From an uncultured Collinsella sp. (lineage in GTDB: Bacteria > Actinomycetota > Coriobacteriia > Coriobacteriales > Coriobacteriaceae): a stretch of DNA of 8,855 nucleotides. Positions 1 through 7,995 of this stretch are shown here, piece after piece. Made by a program: the position numbers and the translations under genes. The stretch's first letter is position 1, and every line of letters starts with the position of its first letter. The notes below the pieces were generated by a model. The model had not been told where the DNA came from. It was given only the letters and a program-made list of their open reading frames with translations, and did no database searches. The stretch spans positions 1 through 8,855 of the forward strand of contig CAKTVQ010000041.1 of NCBI GenBank assembly GCA_934630375.1, written 5' to 3'.

Positions 1-8
1 CATATCAA

Positions 9-1781
9 TCAGTCGAGCTCGTGCGCACGCGCACCTTCGAACTGCATTCGATAGTAACGGGCATAGGTGCCGCCACGCGCGAGAAGCTCCTCGTGCGTGC
101 CACGCTCCACAACGCGACCATGCTCAACGGTCGCGATTTCGTCGGCATGCTTAATGGTCGAGAGGCGATGGGCGATGATGATCGTGGTGCGGCCGCGCGC
201 CAACTCCTCAAGCGACTCCTGCACCGCCTCCTCGCTCTCATTATCCAAAGCGCTCGTCGCCTCATCCAAGATAAGGATCTTGGGATTCTTGAGGAACACG
301 CGCGCAATGGCGACGCGCTGCTTCTGGCCGCCCGAAAGGCGGCTGCCGCGCTCGCCCACCACGGTGTCGTAACCCTGCGGCAGCGACTCGATAAAGGCGT
401 CGATGTTGGCACGGCGGGCGGCCTCGGCGATCTCTTCTGCCGTGGCGCCCGGCTTGCCGTAGGCGATGTTCTCGCCAATCGTACCGTCAAACAGATAGAC
501 ATCCTGCTGCACGAGGCCAATAGCGCGGCGCAGACTCTGTTGCGTCACGTCGCGCACGTCTTGGCCATCGATGCTGACAGATCCAGCAGCCACGTCATAA
601 AAGCGCGGCAGCAGCGAACAGGTCGTGGACTTGCCACCGCCCGAAGGGCCAACCAAAGCGATGGTCTGCCCGGGCTTGATGGACAGATTCATATGGTCGA
701 TAACGGGACGCTCTTCGGCATCACCCTCGCCCAGCTCAACGTCCTCGTAGTTAAAGCACACGTCGTGATAATCCACGGCGCCGGCGGTCACCTGCAGATC
801 CGTGGCGCCCGGCTTGTCCTGAATATCCGGGGCAGTCGAAAGTACCTCGTCCATGCGCTTAAACCCGGCAATGGCCTTCTGGTACATCTCGGCCGAGTTG
901 ACGAGCGTCTCGAGCGGCGTGCAGAACAGCGAAATGTAGAGCGCGAAGGTCGCCATATCGACCGCCTGCAGCTGGCCTTGCGCCACTAGCCAACCGCCCA
1001 GCAGCACCACGATCACGTACAGCACACCCGAGAGCAGGCCATACGTCGCGGTGTAGACGCCCATGGCGTGATACATGTTCTCCTTGGACGAAAGGTAGCG
1101 ATTGTTGGAGGCGCGGAACTTGGAGCGCTCGGTCTCCTCATTCGCAAAACTCTTGACCACACGCATGCCAGCCAGCGAATCCTGCAGCTGCGCATTGATG
1201 CCACTGATCTTTTTGCGGTTGTCGCTAAAGACCTCGCGCATGCGCATGTTCTGCCAAAACATGATGACCGCGAACGCCGCCGTCACCACGGCCATGGCAA
1301 GTGCCAGCACCGGGGCAATGGTAAACAGAATCACAAACGAGCCGACGATCTCGATGCCGCAGATGATAATCCACTCGGGCACGTGGTGTGCTGCCTCGCA
1401 GATGTCGAACAGGTCGTTGACGACGCGGCTCATCATGTCGCCCGAGCTGTTGCGATCGAAGTACGCAAAGCTAAAGCGCTCGTACTGATCGAACAGGTCC
1501 TCGCGCATCTTGGACTCCATGCGCGCGCCCATCACATGGCCCCAATAGCTCACAAAGTAGCGGCAGGCGCAACGGATGGCATACATCAGCACCATGCCCA
1601 CCGCGATCATACCGAGCGCCTGCATAATGGCAGCCTGACCTTGGGTAAAGAGCCCGCCGGTCAGATTGCGCAGAATGATAGGAAACGCCAGGTCAATGGC
1701 GGCAAGCACCAGAGCACAAACAGTATCGGCAACAAAAAGCCCCATCTGGGGCTCGTAATACGAGAGAAACCTTTTCAGCAT
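9..1781 (-). CDS. ABC exporter half-transporter (membrane domain fused to ATPase domain)
   Basis: Type IV ABC exporter subunit of the MsbA/MdlB kind: an N-terminal six-helix membrane domain fused to an ATPase domain, which must dimerise to export a substrate that cannot be told from sequence. Numbered from the 1781 start (590 aa), hydrophobic spans lie near residues 13-37, 51-77, 137-157, 158-177, 244-267 and 273-292. The ATPase has Walker A GPSGGGKST (378-386), Q-loop LVQQD (about 423-427), signature LSGGQ (482-486), Walker B ILILDE (502-507), D-loop SALD and H-loop His538, so it looks catalytically intact. A short acidic insertion lies just before the first ATPase strand segment. I chose ATG 1781 because family members start at the equivalent of MLKRFLSYY and AAGGTGAT lies just upstream. 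An in-frame ATG at 1880 with a better AGGAGGG would add 33 basic residues. The stop is TGA at 9-11. A partner half-transporter may begin at the very left edge (ATG 3-1), but that is unprovable here. Confidence 0.93.
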   Translation of the reverse strand: MLKRFLSYYEPQMGLFVADTVCALVLAAIDLAFPIILRNLTGGLFTQGQAAIMQALGMIAVGMVLMYAIRCACRYFVSYWGHVMGARMESKMREDLFDQYERFSFAYFDRNSSGDMMSRVVNDLFDICEAAHHVPEWIIICGIEIVGSFVILFTIAPVLALAMAVVTAAFAVIMFWQNMRMREVFSDNRKKISGINAQLQDSLAGMRVVKSFANEETERSKFRASNNRYLSSKENMYHAMGVYTATYGLLSGVLYVIVVLLGGWLVAQGQLQAVDMATFALYISLFCTPLETLVNSAEMYQKAIAGFKRMDEVLSTAPDIQDKPGATDLQVTAGAVDYHDVCFNYEDVELGEGDAEERPVIDHMNLSIKPGQTIALVGPSGGGKSTTCSLLPRFYDVAAGSVSIDGQDVRDVTQQSLRRAIGLVQQDVYLFDGTIGENIAYGKPGATAEEIAEAARRANIDAFIESLPQGYDTVVGERGSRLSGGQKQRVAIARVFLKNPKILILDEATSALDNESEEAVQESLEELARGRTTIIIAHRLSTIKHADEIATVEHGRVVERGTHEELLARGGTYARYYRMQFEGARAHELD

Positions 1782-1790
1782 AATCACCTT

Positions 1791-1812
1791 ACGCGGTTTT
1801 ACCAAACCGCGT
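1791..1812 (-). repeat. Perfect 9-bp inverted repeat abutting the exporter ribosome binding site
   Basis: ACGCGGTTT (1791-1799) and AAACCGCGT (1804-1812) are perfect inverted copies around a 4-base centre. The repeat ends directly against the Shine-Dalgarno AAGGTGAT (1783-1790) of the 1781 start. As RNA it is a stable hairpin that would leave that site exposed. As DNA it has the size and symmetry of an operator for a dimeric repressor. No regulator gene is in view, so the role is inference. Confidence 0.5.
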
Positions 1813-1832
1813 TTCATCTCGACGCTGCAAGC

Positions 1833-1922
1833 GCCCCATTTAGACAATCTGGCCATCAATCGTCGGTCGCGTATATCCATACGCTTCCCTCCTCTTCTAG
1901 ACCACCTTGTCTCAAATGGAGC
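1833..1922 (-). repeat. Long-range inverted repeat ahead of the ABC exporter
   Basis: Bases 1833-1847 and 1907-1922 are complementary over 15 pairs, with one bulged base (1913) and one wobble. The 59-base loop holds the upstream Shine-Dalgarno AGGAGGG (1887-1893) and the upstream ATG (1880). The wobble is U-G only in the minus-strand RNA (A-C on the plus strand), which fits a folded 5' leader of the exporter mRNA. What it senses, if anything, is unknown. It could also be a chance or dispersed repeat. Confidence 0.5.
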
Positions 1923-1965
1923 CCTTTCGCTGACTTACACAAACCTGCGGGATCATCCCCGCTCG

Positions 1966-2661
1966 TTACAGCTCTGCCCCGCCTAGTCGGTGAGCGATAC
2001 TGTCGCAGGCCAAGGCGCCCACGACGGTCTTGGCGTCTTCGATCTTGCCGTCGAGTACGGCGTCGATCAACTCGTGCAGCGGCACCAGGTCCACGTTGAC
2101 AAACTCGTCATCATCGGGGTTGGGCGCGTCGAACTCGAGCTTGGTCGCCAGGTAGATGTGAATGATCTCGTCACAGAAGCCGCAGGACGTGACAATCGAC
2201 GTCAAAAAGCGAATGCGACCAGCCCTAAAGCCCGTCTCCTCATGCAGCTCGCGTTTGGCGCAATCGAGCGGGTCCTCGCCTGGGTCGAGCTTGCCGGCGG
2301 GAATCTCGACCGTCACGCGGTCGATAGCGGTGCGGTACTGACGCACCAGTACGATCTTGCCGCTCTCGGTCAGCGCCACAACGGCCGCCGCACCCGGATG
2401 GCGAACGATATCGCGGGCGCTGCGGCGACCGTTGGGCAGCTCAACCTCAAGACGGTGGACGTCGAGGATCTTGCCCTTCCAGGCGCACTCCTCCGAAAGA
2501 ATCTTCTCGTGCAGCTCGGCATCGTGCGGGTCGTCATCGCCCAGCACCAGCGCCGGCTCGTCAGCGACCTCGCCGCCAGGCTCGCCCTCGGCGTGCCCAT
2601 ACACGCGGCTGTCCTCCTCGACGATCTGCGCATCCACGAGCTCTTCGTTCTTCTCGTCCAT
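1966..2661 (-). CDS. Nudix hydrolase, ADP-ribose pyrophosphatase type
   Basis: Predicted to cleave a nucleoside diphosphate linked to another group, most likely ADP-ribose to AMP and ribose 5-phosphate. From the ATG at 2661 (231 aa) it has a perfect Nudix box from Gly123 to Phe145 (G-x5-E-x7-REL-x-EE-x-GF), which binds the catalytic metal. Before it is the NGRRSARDIVRHPGAAAV segment and after it the CGFCDEIIHIYLA segment, both typical of NudF-like ADP-sugar pyrophosphatases. The first roughly 48 residues are an acidic, low-complexity extension that the family normally lacks. ATG 2670 also exists, but GAGAGGA abuts it directly; the same motif is about 9 bases from ATG 2661, so I prefer that start. 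It follows purD by 21 bases, which suggests co-transcription. The substrate is inferred from the family and not proven. Confidence 0.93.
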   Translation of the reverse strand: MDEKNEELVDAQIVEEDSRVYGHAEGEPGGEVADEPALVLGDDDPHDAELHEKILSEECAWKGKILDVHRLEVELPNGRRSARDIVRHPGAAAVVALTESGKIVLVRQYRTAIDRVTVEIPAGKLDPGEDPLDCAKRELHEETGFRAGRIRFLTSIVTSCGFCDEIIHIYLATKLEFDAPNPDDDEFVNVDLVPLHELIDAVLDGKIEDAKTVVGALACDSIAHRLGGAEL

Positions 2662-2682
2662 CCGTCTCATTCCTCTCGGACT

Positions 2683-3987
2683 TTAGGCATCCCAGGCGTC
2701 GCGGCCGCGCAGCGCGCGCAGGCCGATGTCGTGACGCAGGGTCTTACCCTCAAAATCAATCTTCTCGCAGGCCTCGTAGGCAAGGTTGCGAGCGTTCTCA
2801 AACGTATCGCCCAGAGCGGTCACGGCAAGCACACGGCCACCATTGGTCACGAGCTGGCCGTCCACCACGGCAGTGCCCGCGTGGTACACGGTCACGTTCT
2901 CCATGGCCTCGGCATCGGCGATACCGGTGATGACCTTGCCCTTCTCGTAGCTGCCGGGATAGCCCGCGCTCGTCAGGACAACGGCCACGGCCCACTCGTC
3001 ACGCCAGTCGAGCTCAATCTGATCGAGCTCGCAGTTGGCGCAGGCGAGCATGACCTCGACCAGGTCGTTCTTAAGGCGCGGCAGCACGACCTGCGTCTCG
3101 GGATCGCCAAAGCGGGCATTGAACTCCAGCACCTTGGGGCCGGCAGGCGTGAGCATAAAGCCGCCGTACAGGCAGCCGCGGTAGTCGATACCCTCGGCAG
3201 CGAGCTCTGCCACGGTCTGCTCCATGACCGCCACCATGGTGGCGTGCTCCTCGTCGGTCACGATGGGCACCGGGCTGTAGACACCCATGCCACCGGTGTT
3301 GGGGCCCTTGTCGCCCTCGAGCGCGCGCTTGTGGTCCTGCGAGGTGGCCATGGGGCGCACGGTCTTGCCGTCGGTAAAGGCCAGCAGCGAGCACTCGGGG
3401 CCGGTCAGCATCTCCTCGATGACCACGGTATTGCCGGCATCGCCAAAGGTGCCGCCAAAGCACTCGCGCACGGCCTCCTCGGCCTGCTCAAGTTCGGTCG
3501 CCACGATAACGCCCTTGCCCGCGGCAAGGCCGTCGGCCTTTACGACCAGCGGGGCGCCCTGCTCGCGCACGTAGGCGAGAGCCGAAGCCTCGTCGGTAAA
3601 CGAGCCGTAGGCTGCCGTCGGGATACCGGCGCGCTCCATGAGCTGCTTGGAGAACAGCTTGGAACCCTCCATCTGGGCGCCCTCGGCACCCGGGCCAAAG
3701 CAGGGAATGCCCGCCGCGCGCACGGCGTCGGCCACGCCCGCCACGAGCGGAGCCTCGGGGCCAATTACCACGAGTCCGCATCCGTGACTCTGCGCAAACG
3801 CCGCCACGGCCGCAGGATCACAGTCGTCGAGAACAACGTTCTCGCCGCAGCTCGCGGTGCCGCCGTTGCCCGGCGCGATGTAGAGCTTGCCGGCGCGCGG
3901 TGATGCTGCGAGCTTAGCTGCCAAAGCATGCTCACGGCCGCCGCTGCCCAACAACAGGATGTCGATGGTTTGAGTGTCCGCCTTCAA
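2683..3987 (-). CDS. purD: Phosphoribosylamine-glycine ligase (GAR synthetase)
   Basis: Catalyses the second step of de novo purine synthesis in the cytoplasm: phosphoribosylamine + glycine + ATP to glycinamide ribonucleotide. The 434-aa length is normal for a single-function bacterial PurD. Visible landmarks are [12 protein letters not shown] (12-23), [13 protein letters not shown] (75-87), the ATP-grasp segment [11 protein letters not shown] (149-159), GPECS (196-200), [19 protein letters not shown] (217-235) and [13 protein letters not shown] (287-299). The last two form the substrate- and metal-binding face. No ATG lies near the conserved N-terminus. The start is TTG at 3987, with a perfect AGGAGG (3993-3998) five bases upstream. 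The open frame runs on to an ATG at 4155, but that would overlap purA and add 56 residues unlike the family. It sits 118 bases after purA and 21 bases before the Nudix gene. It is fused to no other pur domain. Confidence 0.97.
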   Translation of the reverse strand: MKADTQTIDILLLGSGGREHALAAKLAASPRAGKLYIAPGNGGTASCGENVVLDDCDPAAVAAFAQSHGCGLVVIGPEAPLVAGVADAVRAAGIPCFGPGAEGAQMEGSKLFSKQLMERAGIPTAAYGSFTDEASALAYVREQGAPLVVKADGLAAGKGVIVATELEQAEEAVRECFGGTFGDAGNTVVIEEMLTGPECSLLAFTDGKTVRPMATSQDHKRALEGDKGPNTGGMGVYSPVPIVTDEEHATMVAVMEQTVAELAAEGIDYRGCLYGGFMLTPAGPKVLEFNARFGDPETQVVLPRLKNDLVEVMLACANCELDQIELDWRDEWAVAVVLTSAGYPGSYEKGKVITGIADAEAMENVTVYHAGTAVVDGQLVTNGGRVLAVTALGDTFENARNLAYEACEKIDFEGKTLRHDIGLRALRGRDAWDA

Positions 3988-3992
3988 GGGTG

Positions 3993-3998
3993 CCTCCT
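3993..3998 (-). promoter_or_regulatory. Ribosome binding site that fixes the purD TTG start
   Basis: AGGAGG on the minus strand, five bases before TTG 3987. It decides the start because no ATG or GTG is available close to the conserved PurD N-terminus. Confidence 0.85.
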
Positions 3999-4027
3999 CT
4001 ATGGATGAATGGCCCGCTCCGCGCGAG

Positions 4028-4083
4028 CCCTTTGCAAGCAAATATACCCCTCGGCCGCCCGTCCGGGCTGCAAAGGGGTATAT
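4028..4083 (-). promoter_or_regulatory. Mutually exclusive stem-loops in the purA-purD leader (possible terminator or attenuator)
   Basis: In minus-strand RNA order, segment A (4083-4069) contains AUAUACCCCU followed by UUGCA. Segment B (4051-4042, AGGGGUAUAU) pairs perfectly with A over 10 bp, enclosing a smaller hairpin GCCC/GGGC (4068-4057). Segment C (4036-4028, UGCAAAGGG) pairs over 9 bp with CCCUUUGCA of A, which overlaps the bases used by A:B, so only one stem can form. A:B is followed by a weak U-rich stretch (UAUAUUUG) and could act as a terminator for purA. Whether the pair forms a real switch controlling purD is inference. No known purine riboswitch core was recognised. Confidence 0.5.
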
Positions 4084-4105
4084 CGCAATAACCAAATAGT
4101 CCCGA

Positions 4106-5401
<1,296 letters not shown>

Positions 5402-5458
5402 TTACATTCATGGACTGTCTACGCGCCACGCCGGCACGCAGAAGCACAAAACATTCCC

Positions 5459-5487
5459 AGTATACCCGTGCAACGGGCGCCTGTCCT
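5459..5487 (-). promoter_or_regulatory. Candidate promoter for purA
   Basis: On the minus strand AGGACA (5482-5487, 4 of 6 to TTGACA) and TATACT (5459-5464, 5 of 6 to TATAAT) are separated by exactly 17 bases. The -35 element overlaps the dnaB stop. A small hairpin CCCGT/ACGGG (5465-5477) lies in the spacer. This would allow purA to be transcribed apart from dnaB. It is judged by eye only. Confidence 0.35.
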
Positions 5488-6877
5488 ACTCCTCGGCATG
5501 TGCCCCATCAAGCTCATAGAACTTGGTGGATGCCGGCAGGAACATCAGGTCGACGTCGCCGATCGGGCCCGAACGGTTCTTGGCCACGACGATACGCGTA
5601 ACGCCCTCGTCGGGTCGATCGTCGCGCGAGGCTTCGGCCTCGTCGGCGGAGCGGTCCAAGAACATAACGATATCGGCGTCCTGCTCGATGGAGCCCGATT
5701 CACGAAGGTCGGAAAGCTGCGGGCGCTTGCCGGTACGGGATTCGACCTGACGCGAGAGCTGCGACAGCGCGATGAGCGGGATCTTGAGCTCCTTGGCCAT
5801 GATCTTCAGACCACGCGACATCTCAGAGACCTCGACGGTACGGCTCTCGGAGCGGCGTCCCGGCGGAGGACTCACCAGCTGCAGGTAGTCCAGGATGATG
5901 ATGGCCTTCTCCTTGTTGTGGAGCATGCGGCGGCTCTTGGCGCGAATCTCGGTCACTGTGGTGCCGGGCGTATCGTCAATCAGAATATCGAGCTTGGACA
6001 AGGTCTGCGTGGCCTCGTTGATATTGGCCCACTGCTCGGGGCTAATGCGGCCCATGCGGAAGTCACTGATCGAGATCATGGCGTAGGCGCAAATCAGGCG
6101 CTGCGCAATTTCCTTGCCCGACATCTCCAGCGAGAAGAAGCCGACGGTATAACCGGCAGCGGCAGCGTTGAGCGCCAGATTCAGGGCGAACGACGTCTTA
6201 CCCACAGCAGGGCGGGCGCCGATGATGATGAGCTGGCCCTCGCGAAAACCCATGAGCATGCGGTCGAGCGACGGGAAACCCGTGGGCACGCCCGCAGCCT
6301 GGCCACCGGCCTGGCACACTTCCTCGGCCTCGTTATAGGCCTCGACCATAAACTCAGTCAACGTCTTGTAGCTCGACTTGACCTCGCGTGCCGTGACCTT
6401 GAGCAGCTTGCTCTCGGCTAGCTCCACGACCTCTTTGGTGTCGGTGGGGGCGTTATATGCCAGCGCGTTGATCTCGTTGGTGGCGCCAATCAGCTCGCGC
6501 AACATCGAGTCGCGGCGAACGATGGCGGCATGGTGCTGCCAGTTGACGAGCGAAAGGGTCTGACCCATCAACTCCAAAATGTACGCTTCGCCGCCCACGG
6601 CATCAAGCTTGTTGATGCTTCGCAGATAATCGATCAGCGAGATGGAGTCGATGGGAATGCGGCTGTTGTACATATCGACCATCGCGGTATAGATGGTCTT
6701 ATGAATGGGCCGGTAGAAGTCATCGGGCTGCAGCTCGACCTGGGCCTCTTCGACCACCTCGGGCGATAGCAGCATAGCGGCCAGTACATTGGCCTCTGCA
6801 TCTTGGTTTTGGGGAAGACCCAACTTTGAGCCACGGTCCTCAACCGTCAGCCCGGTCTCCCTATCGTCATATGCCAT
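5486..6877 (-). CDS. dnaB: Replicative DNA helicase DnaB
   Basis: Hexameric 5'-3' helicase that unwinds DNA ahead of the replication fork and recruits primase. With 463 aa it has the usual N-terminal helical domain (about 20-120), a linker and a RecA-like motor. The motor shows Walker A GARPAVGKTS (220-229), SLEM with the catalytic Glu at 251, Walker B IIILDY (326-331), the SQLSRQVE segment with its sensor Gln near 373, SDLRESGSIEQDAD, and KNRSGPIG with the Lys/Arg finger near 433-435. No intein interrupts the conserved motifs. Three in-frame ATGs cluster at 6889, 6883 and 6877. I chose 6877 because AGGA (6883-6886) lies five bases before it, while the others lack a Shine-Dalgarno. It is separated from rplI by a strong terminator, so it probably has its own promoter within 6878-7030. 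Confidence 0.97.
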   Translation of the reverse strand: MAYDDRETGLTVEDRGSKLGLPQNQDAEANVLAAMLLSPEVVEEAQVELQPDDFYRPIHKTIYTAMVDMYNSRIPIDSISLIDYLRSINKLDAVGGEAYILELMGQTLSLVNWQHHAAIVRRDSMLRELIGATNEINALAYNAPTDTKEVVELAESKLLKVTAREVKSSYKTLTEFMVEAYNEAEEVCQAGGQAAGVPTGFPSLDRMLMGFREGQLIIIGARPAVGKTSFALNLALNAAAAGYTVGFFSLEMSGKEIAQRLICAYAMISISDFRMGRISPEQWANINEATQTLSKLDILIDDTPGTTVTEIRAKSRRMLHNKEKAIIILDYLQLVSPPPGRRSESRTVEVSEMSRGLKIMAKELKIPLIALSQLSRQVESRTGKRPQLSDLRESGSIEQDADIVMFLDRSADEAEASRDDRPDEGVTRIVVAKNRSGPIGDVDLMFLPASTKFYELDGAHAEE

Positions 6878-6910
6878 GAGCATCCTCATTCATATCGCTT
6901 GCGAGCATCC

Positions 6911-6919
6911 ATAGTATCA
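6911..6919 (-). promoter_or_regulatory. Candidate extended -10 promoter for dnaB
   Basis: TGATACTAT on the minus strand fits an extended -10 (TGn then TACTAT, 4 of 6 to TATAAT). No good -35 is visible at 16-18 bases. Transcription would start near 6904 and give a leader of roughly 27 bases before ATG 6877. Some promoter is expected because the upstream operon is terminated at 7031-7069. Confidence 0.3.
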
Positions 6920-6978
6920 GCCACGGTCCCAAAACGCGCCGCGCGCCGCCAATCATCACCGAACCAAACGGATGAACG

Positions 6979-6994
6979 GTCCTGTATATAGGAC
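6979..6994. repeat. Near-perfect 16-bp palindrome in the rplI-dnaB gap
   Basis: GTCCT and AGGAC arms flank GTATAT, so only the central positions break the symmetry. It overlaps a TATATA that could be a second -10 for dnaB. It could be an operator or simply chance in the AT-rich part of this gap. I saw no coding sequence in 6878-7030. Confidence 0.3.
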
Positions 6995-7030
6995 TTCGAC
7001 GCAACGTTCACCATGACACTCACTCAGCGC

Positions 7031-7069
7031 AAAAAACAAAAGGGCGCCCTGGTTTCCCAGAGCGCCCTT
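7031..7069 (-). terminator. Strong intrinsic terminator of the rpsF-ssb-rpsR-rplI operon
   Basis: On the minus strand a 13-bp stem (7057-7069 with 7040-7052, one G-U pair) closes on a GAAA tetraloop and is followed by UUGUUUUUU (7039-7031). It lies 32 bases after the rplI stop. The GNRA loop and the near-unbroken U tract make efficient termination likely. Confidence 0.95.
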
Positions 7070-7101
7070 CTTAGAACAAGATTGTTGCGTTGCAGCAAAT
7101 G

Positions 7102-7641
7102 CTACTCGGCAGCAGCCTCAGTCTCGACCTCGGCGGTCTCGGCCTCGGCGACCTCAGCGGCCTCCTCGACCTCAGCCTCGGCAGCGAGCTCCTCGGCGGT
7201 AACGCCGACGAGAACGACAACCTCGGCCTTGATCTCGCGGTACAGCGAGATGGCAACGGTGTGGGCACCGGCAACCTTGATGGGCTTACCGAGCTCGACG
7301 CGCTTGCGGTCGATGTCCATACCGAGCTGAGCCTTGATGGCGTCAGCGATCATAGCGGCGGTAACGGAGCCAAAGAGGATGCCCTCGTCGCCGACCTTGA
7401 CGTCAACGGTGACCGTCTTGCCCTCAAAGGCAGCCTTGGTCTCGTTGGCGGTAGCCAGACGGACGGCCTCGCGCTTGGCGATGTTGTTGCGACGCTCGTC
7501 AAGCTGCTTGAGGTTGCCCTTGGTGGCGGCAACAGCGAGCTTCTTGGGGAACAGGAAGTTCTCAGCGTAACCCTGAGCGACCTCTACGACGTCACCCTCG
7601 CCGCCCTTGCCCTTGATCTCATCGAGAAGAATAACCTTCAT
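7102..7641 (-). CDS. rplI: 50S ribosomal protein bL9 with acidic C-terminal tail
   Basis: bL9 binds 23S rRNA near the base of the L1 stalk and helps hold the reading frame. The N-terminal RNA-binding domain is clear (MKVILLDEIKGKGGEGDVVEV, then GYAENFLFPKKLA at 24-36). The connecting helix is at about 41-75 and the C-terminal domain at about 76-147, including DEGILFGSVT (85-94). The family is usually near 149 aa. This one has 179, ending in about 31 residues of almost only Ala, Glu, Val and Thr, with 13 Glu and no Lys or Arg. The start is ATG 7641, with AAGGGAG seven bases upstream and 15 bases after the rpsR stop. It is the last gene of the operon before the terminator. Confidence 0.97.
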   Translation of the reverse strand: MKVILLDEIKGKGGEGDVVEVAQGYAENFLFPKKLAVAATKGNLKQLDERRNNIAKREAVRLATANETKAAFEGKTVTVDVKVGDEGILFGSVTAAMIADAIKAQLGMDIDRKRVELGKPIKVAGAHTVAISLYREIKAEVVVLVGVTAEELAAEAEVEEAAEVAEAETAEVETEAAAE

Positions 7642-7656
7642 GATGTGTCTCCCTTC

Positions 7657-7923
7657 TTAGCCGCGGTCGCGGTTGCCACGAGAGGAAACCACGGGGACGG
7701 TGTACGGCAGGAGAGCCATCTCGCGGGCGCGCTTGATGGCGTTGGCGATGTCATGCTGATGCTGCGTGCAAGCGCCAGTGACGCGACGGGGCTTGATCTT
7801 GCCACGGTCGGTCATGTACTTACGGAGAAGCTGAGTGTCCTTATAGTCGATGAACTCAGTGTTCTCCTTGCAGAACTGGCAGTACTTACGACGCGGCTGA
7901 CGTGCAGAAAAATCATTAGCCAT
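7657..7923 (-). CDS. rpsR: 30S ribosomal protein bS18, zinc-motif form
   Basis: Small-subunit platform protein that binds 16S rRNA as a heterodimer with bS6. It has 88 aa. [10 protein letters not shown] (11-20) and GACTQHQ (50-56) place Cys15, Cys18, Cys52 and His55 in the CxxC...CxxH arrangement of the zinc-binding (C+) form of bS18, as in the mycobacterial S18-1 protein from memory. [12 protein letters not shown] (25-36) and [10 protein letters not shown] (41-50) are diagnostic. The start is ATG 7923, with AAAGG about nine bases upstream. An in-frame GTG at 7974 would add 17 residues that do not match the family and would run through a stem-loop. It is followed 15 bases later by rplI. Confidence 0.97.
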   Translation of the reverse strand: MANDFSARQPRRKYCQFCKENTEFIDYKDTQLLRKYMTDRGKIKPRRVTGACTQHQHDIANAIKRAREMALLPYTVPVVSSRGNRDRG

Positions 7924-7942
7924 GTCAAAATACCTTTCATTT

Positions 7943-7968
7943 GGCAACTTCGGCGAACCGAAGCCGCC
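7943..7968 (-). promoter_or_regulatory. UUCG-capped stem-loop in the ssb-rpsR gap
   Basis: CUUCGG and CCGAAG form a perfect 6-bp stem around a UUCG loop (minus-strand RNA). The stem extends to 11 bp with GGCGG/UUGCC through two G-U pairs that exist only in the minus-strand RNA. It ends about five bases before the rpsR Shine-Dalgarno. No U tract follows, so it is not a terminator. It may affect mRNA stability, or the translation of rpsR relative to ssb. Confidence 0.5.
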
Positions 7969-7995
7969 TCTCACTCAAAAATAGGTGAACAACCC

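Noticed and set aside
1..3. Possible start of a second half-transporter at the left edge (ATG on the minus strand)
   Set aside because: Only the three bases are visible, with no good Shine-Dalgarno before them. Plausible from context but unsupported.
1947..1962. Small hairpin GCGGG/CCCGC after the Nudix stop
   Set aside because: Only 5 bp, with no U tract on the transcribed strand, so not a convincing terminator between the Nudix gene and the exporter.
5465..5477. Hairpin CCCGT/ACGGG after the dnaB stop as a terminator
   Set aside because: A 5-bp stem with a 3-base loop followed by UAUACUGGG, not a U run. The same bases fit better as the spacer of a candidate purA promoter.
5486..6877. Possible intein in dnaB
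   Set aside because: Normal length and uninterrupted Walker A, Walker B and C-terminal motifs.
6831..6930. Repeated GCCACGGTCC at about 6830 and 6920
   Set aside because: A 10-base direct repeat, one copy inside dnaB, with no further copies or symmetry. Expected by chance in GC-rich DNA.
7013..7330. Plus-strand frame of 105 codons through the rplI terminator
   Set aside because: It runs through the terminator hairpin and antisense to rplI, and its product is a Ser/Ala/Thr-rich shadow of the Glu/Ala tail.
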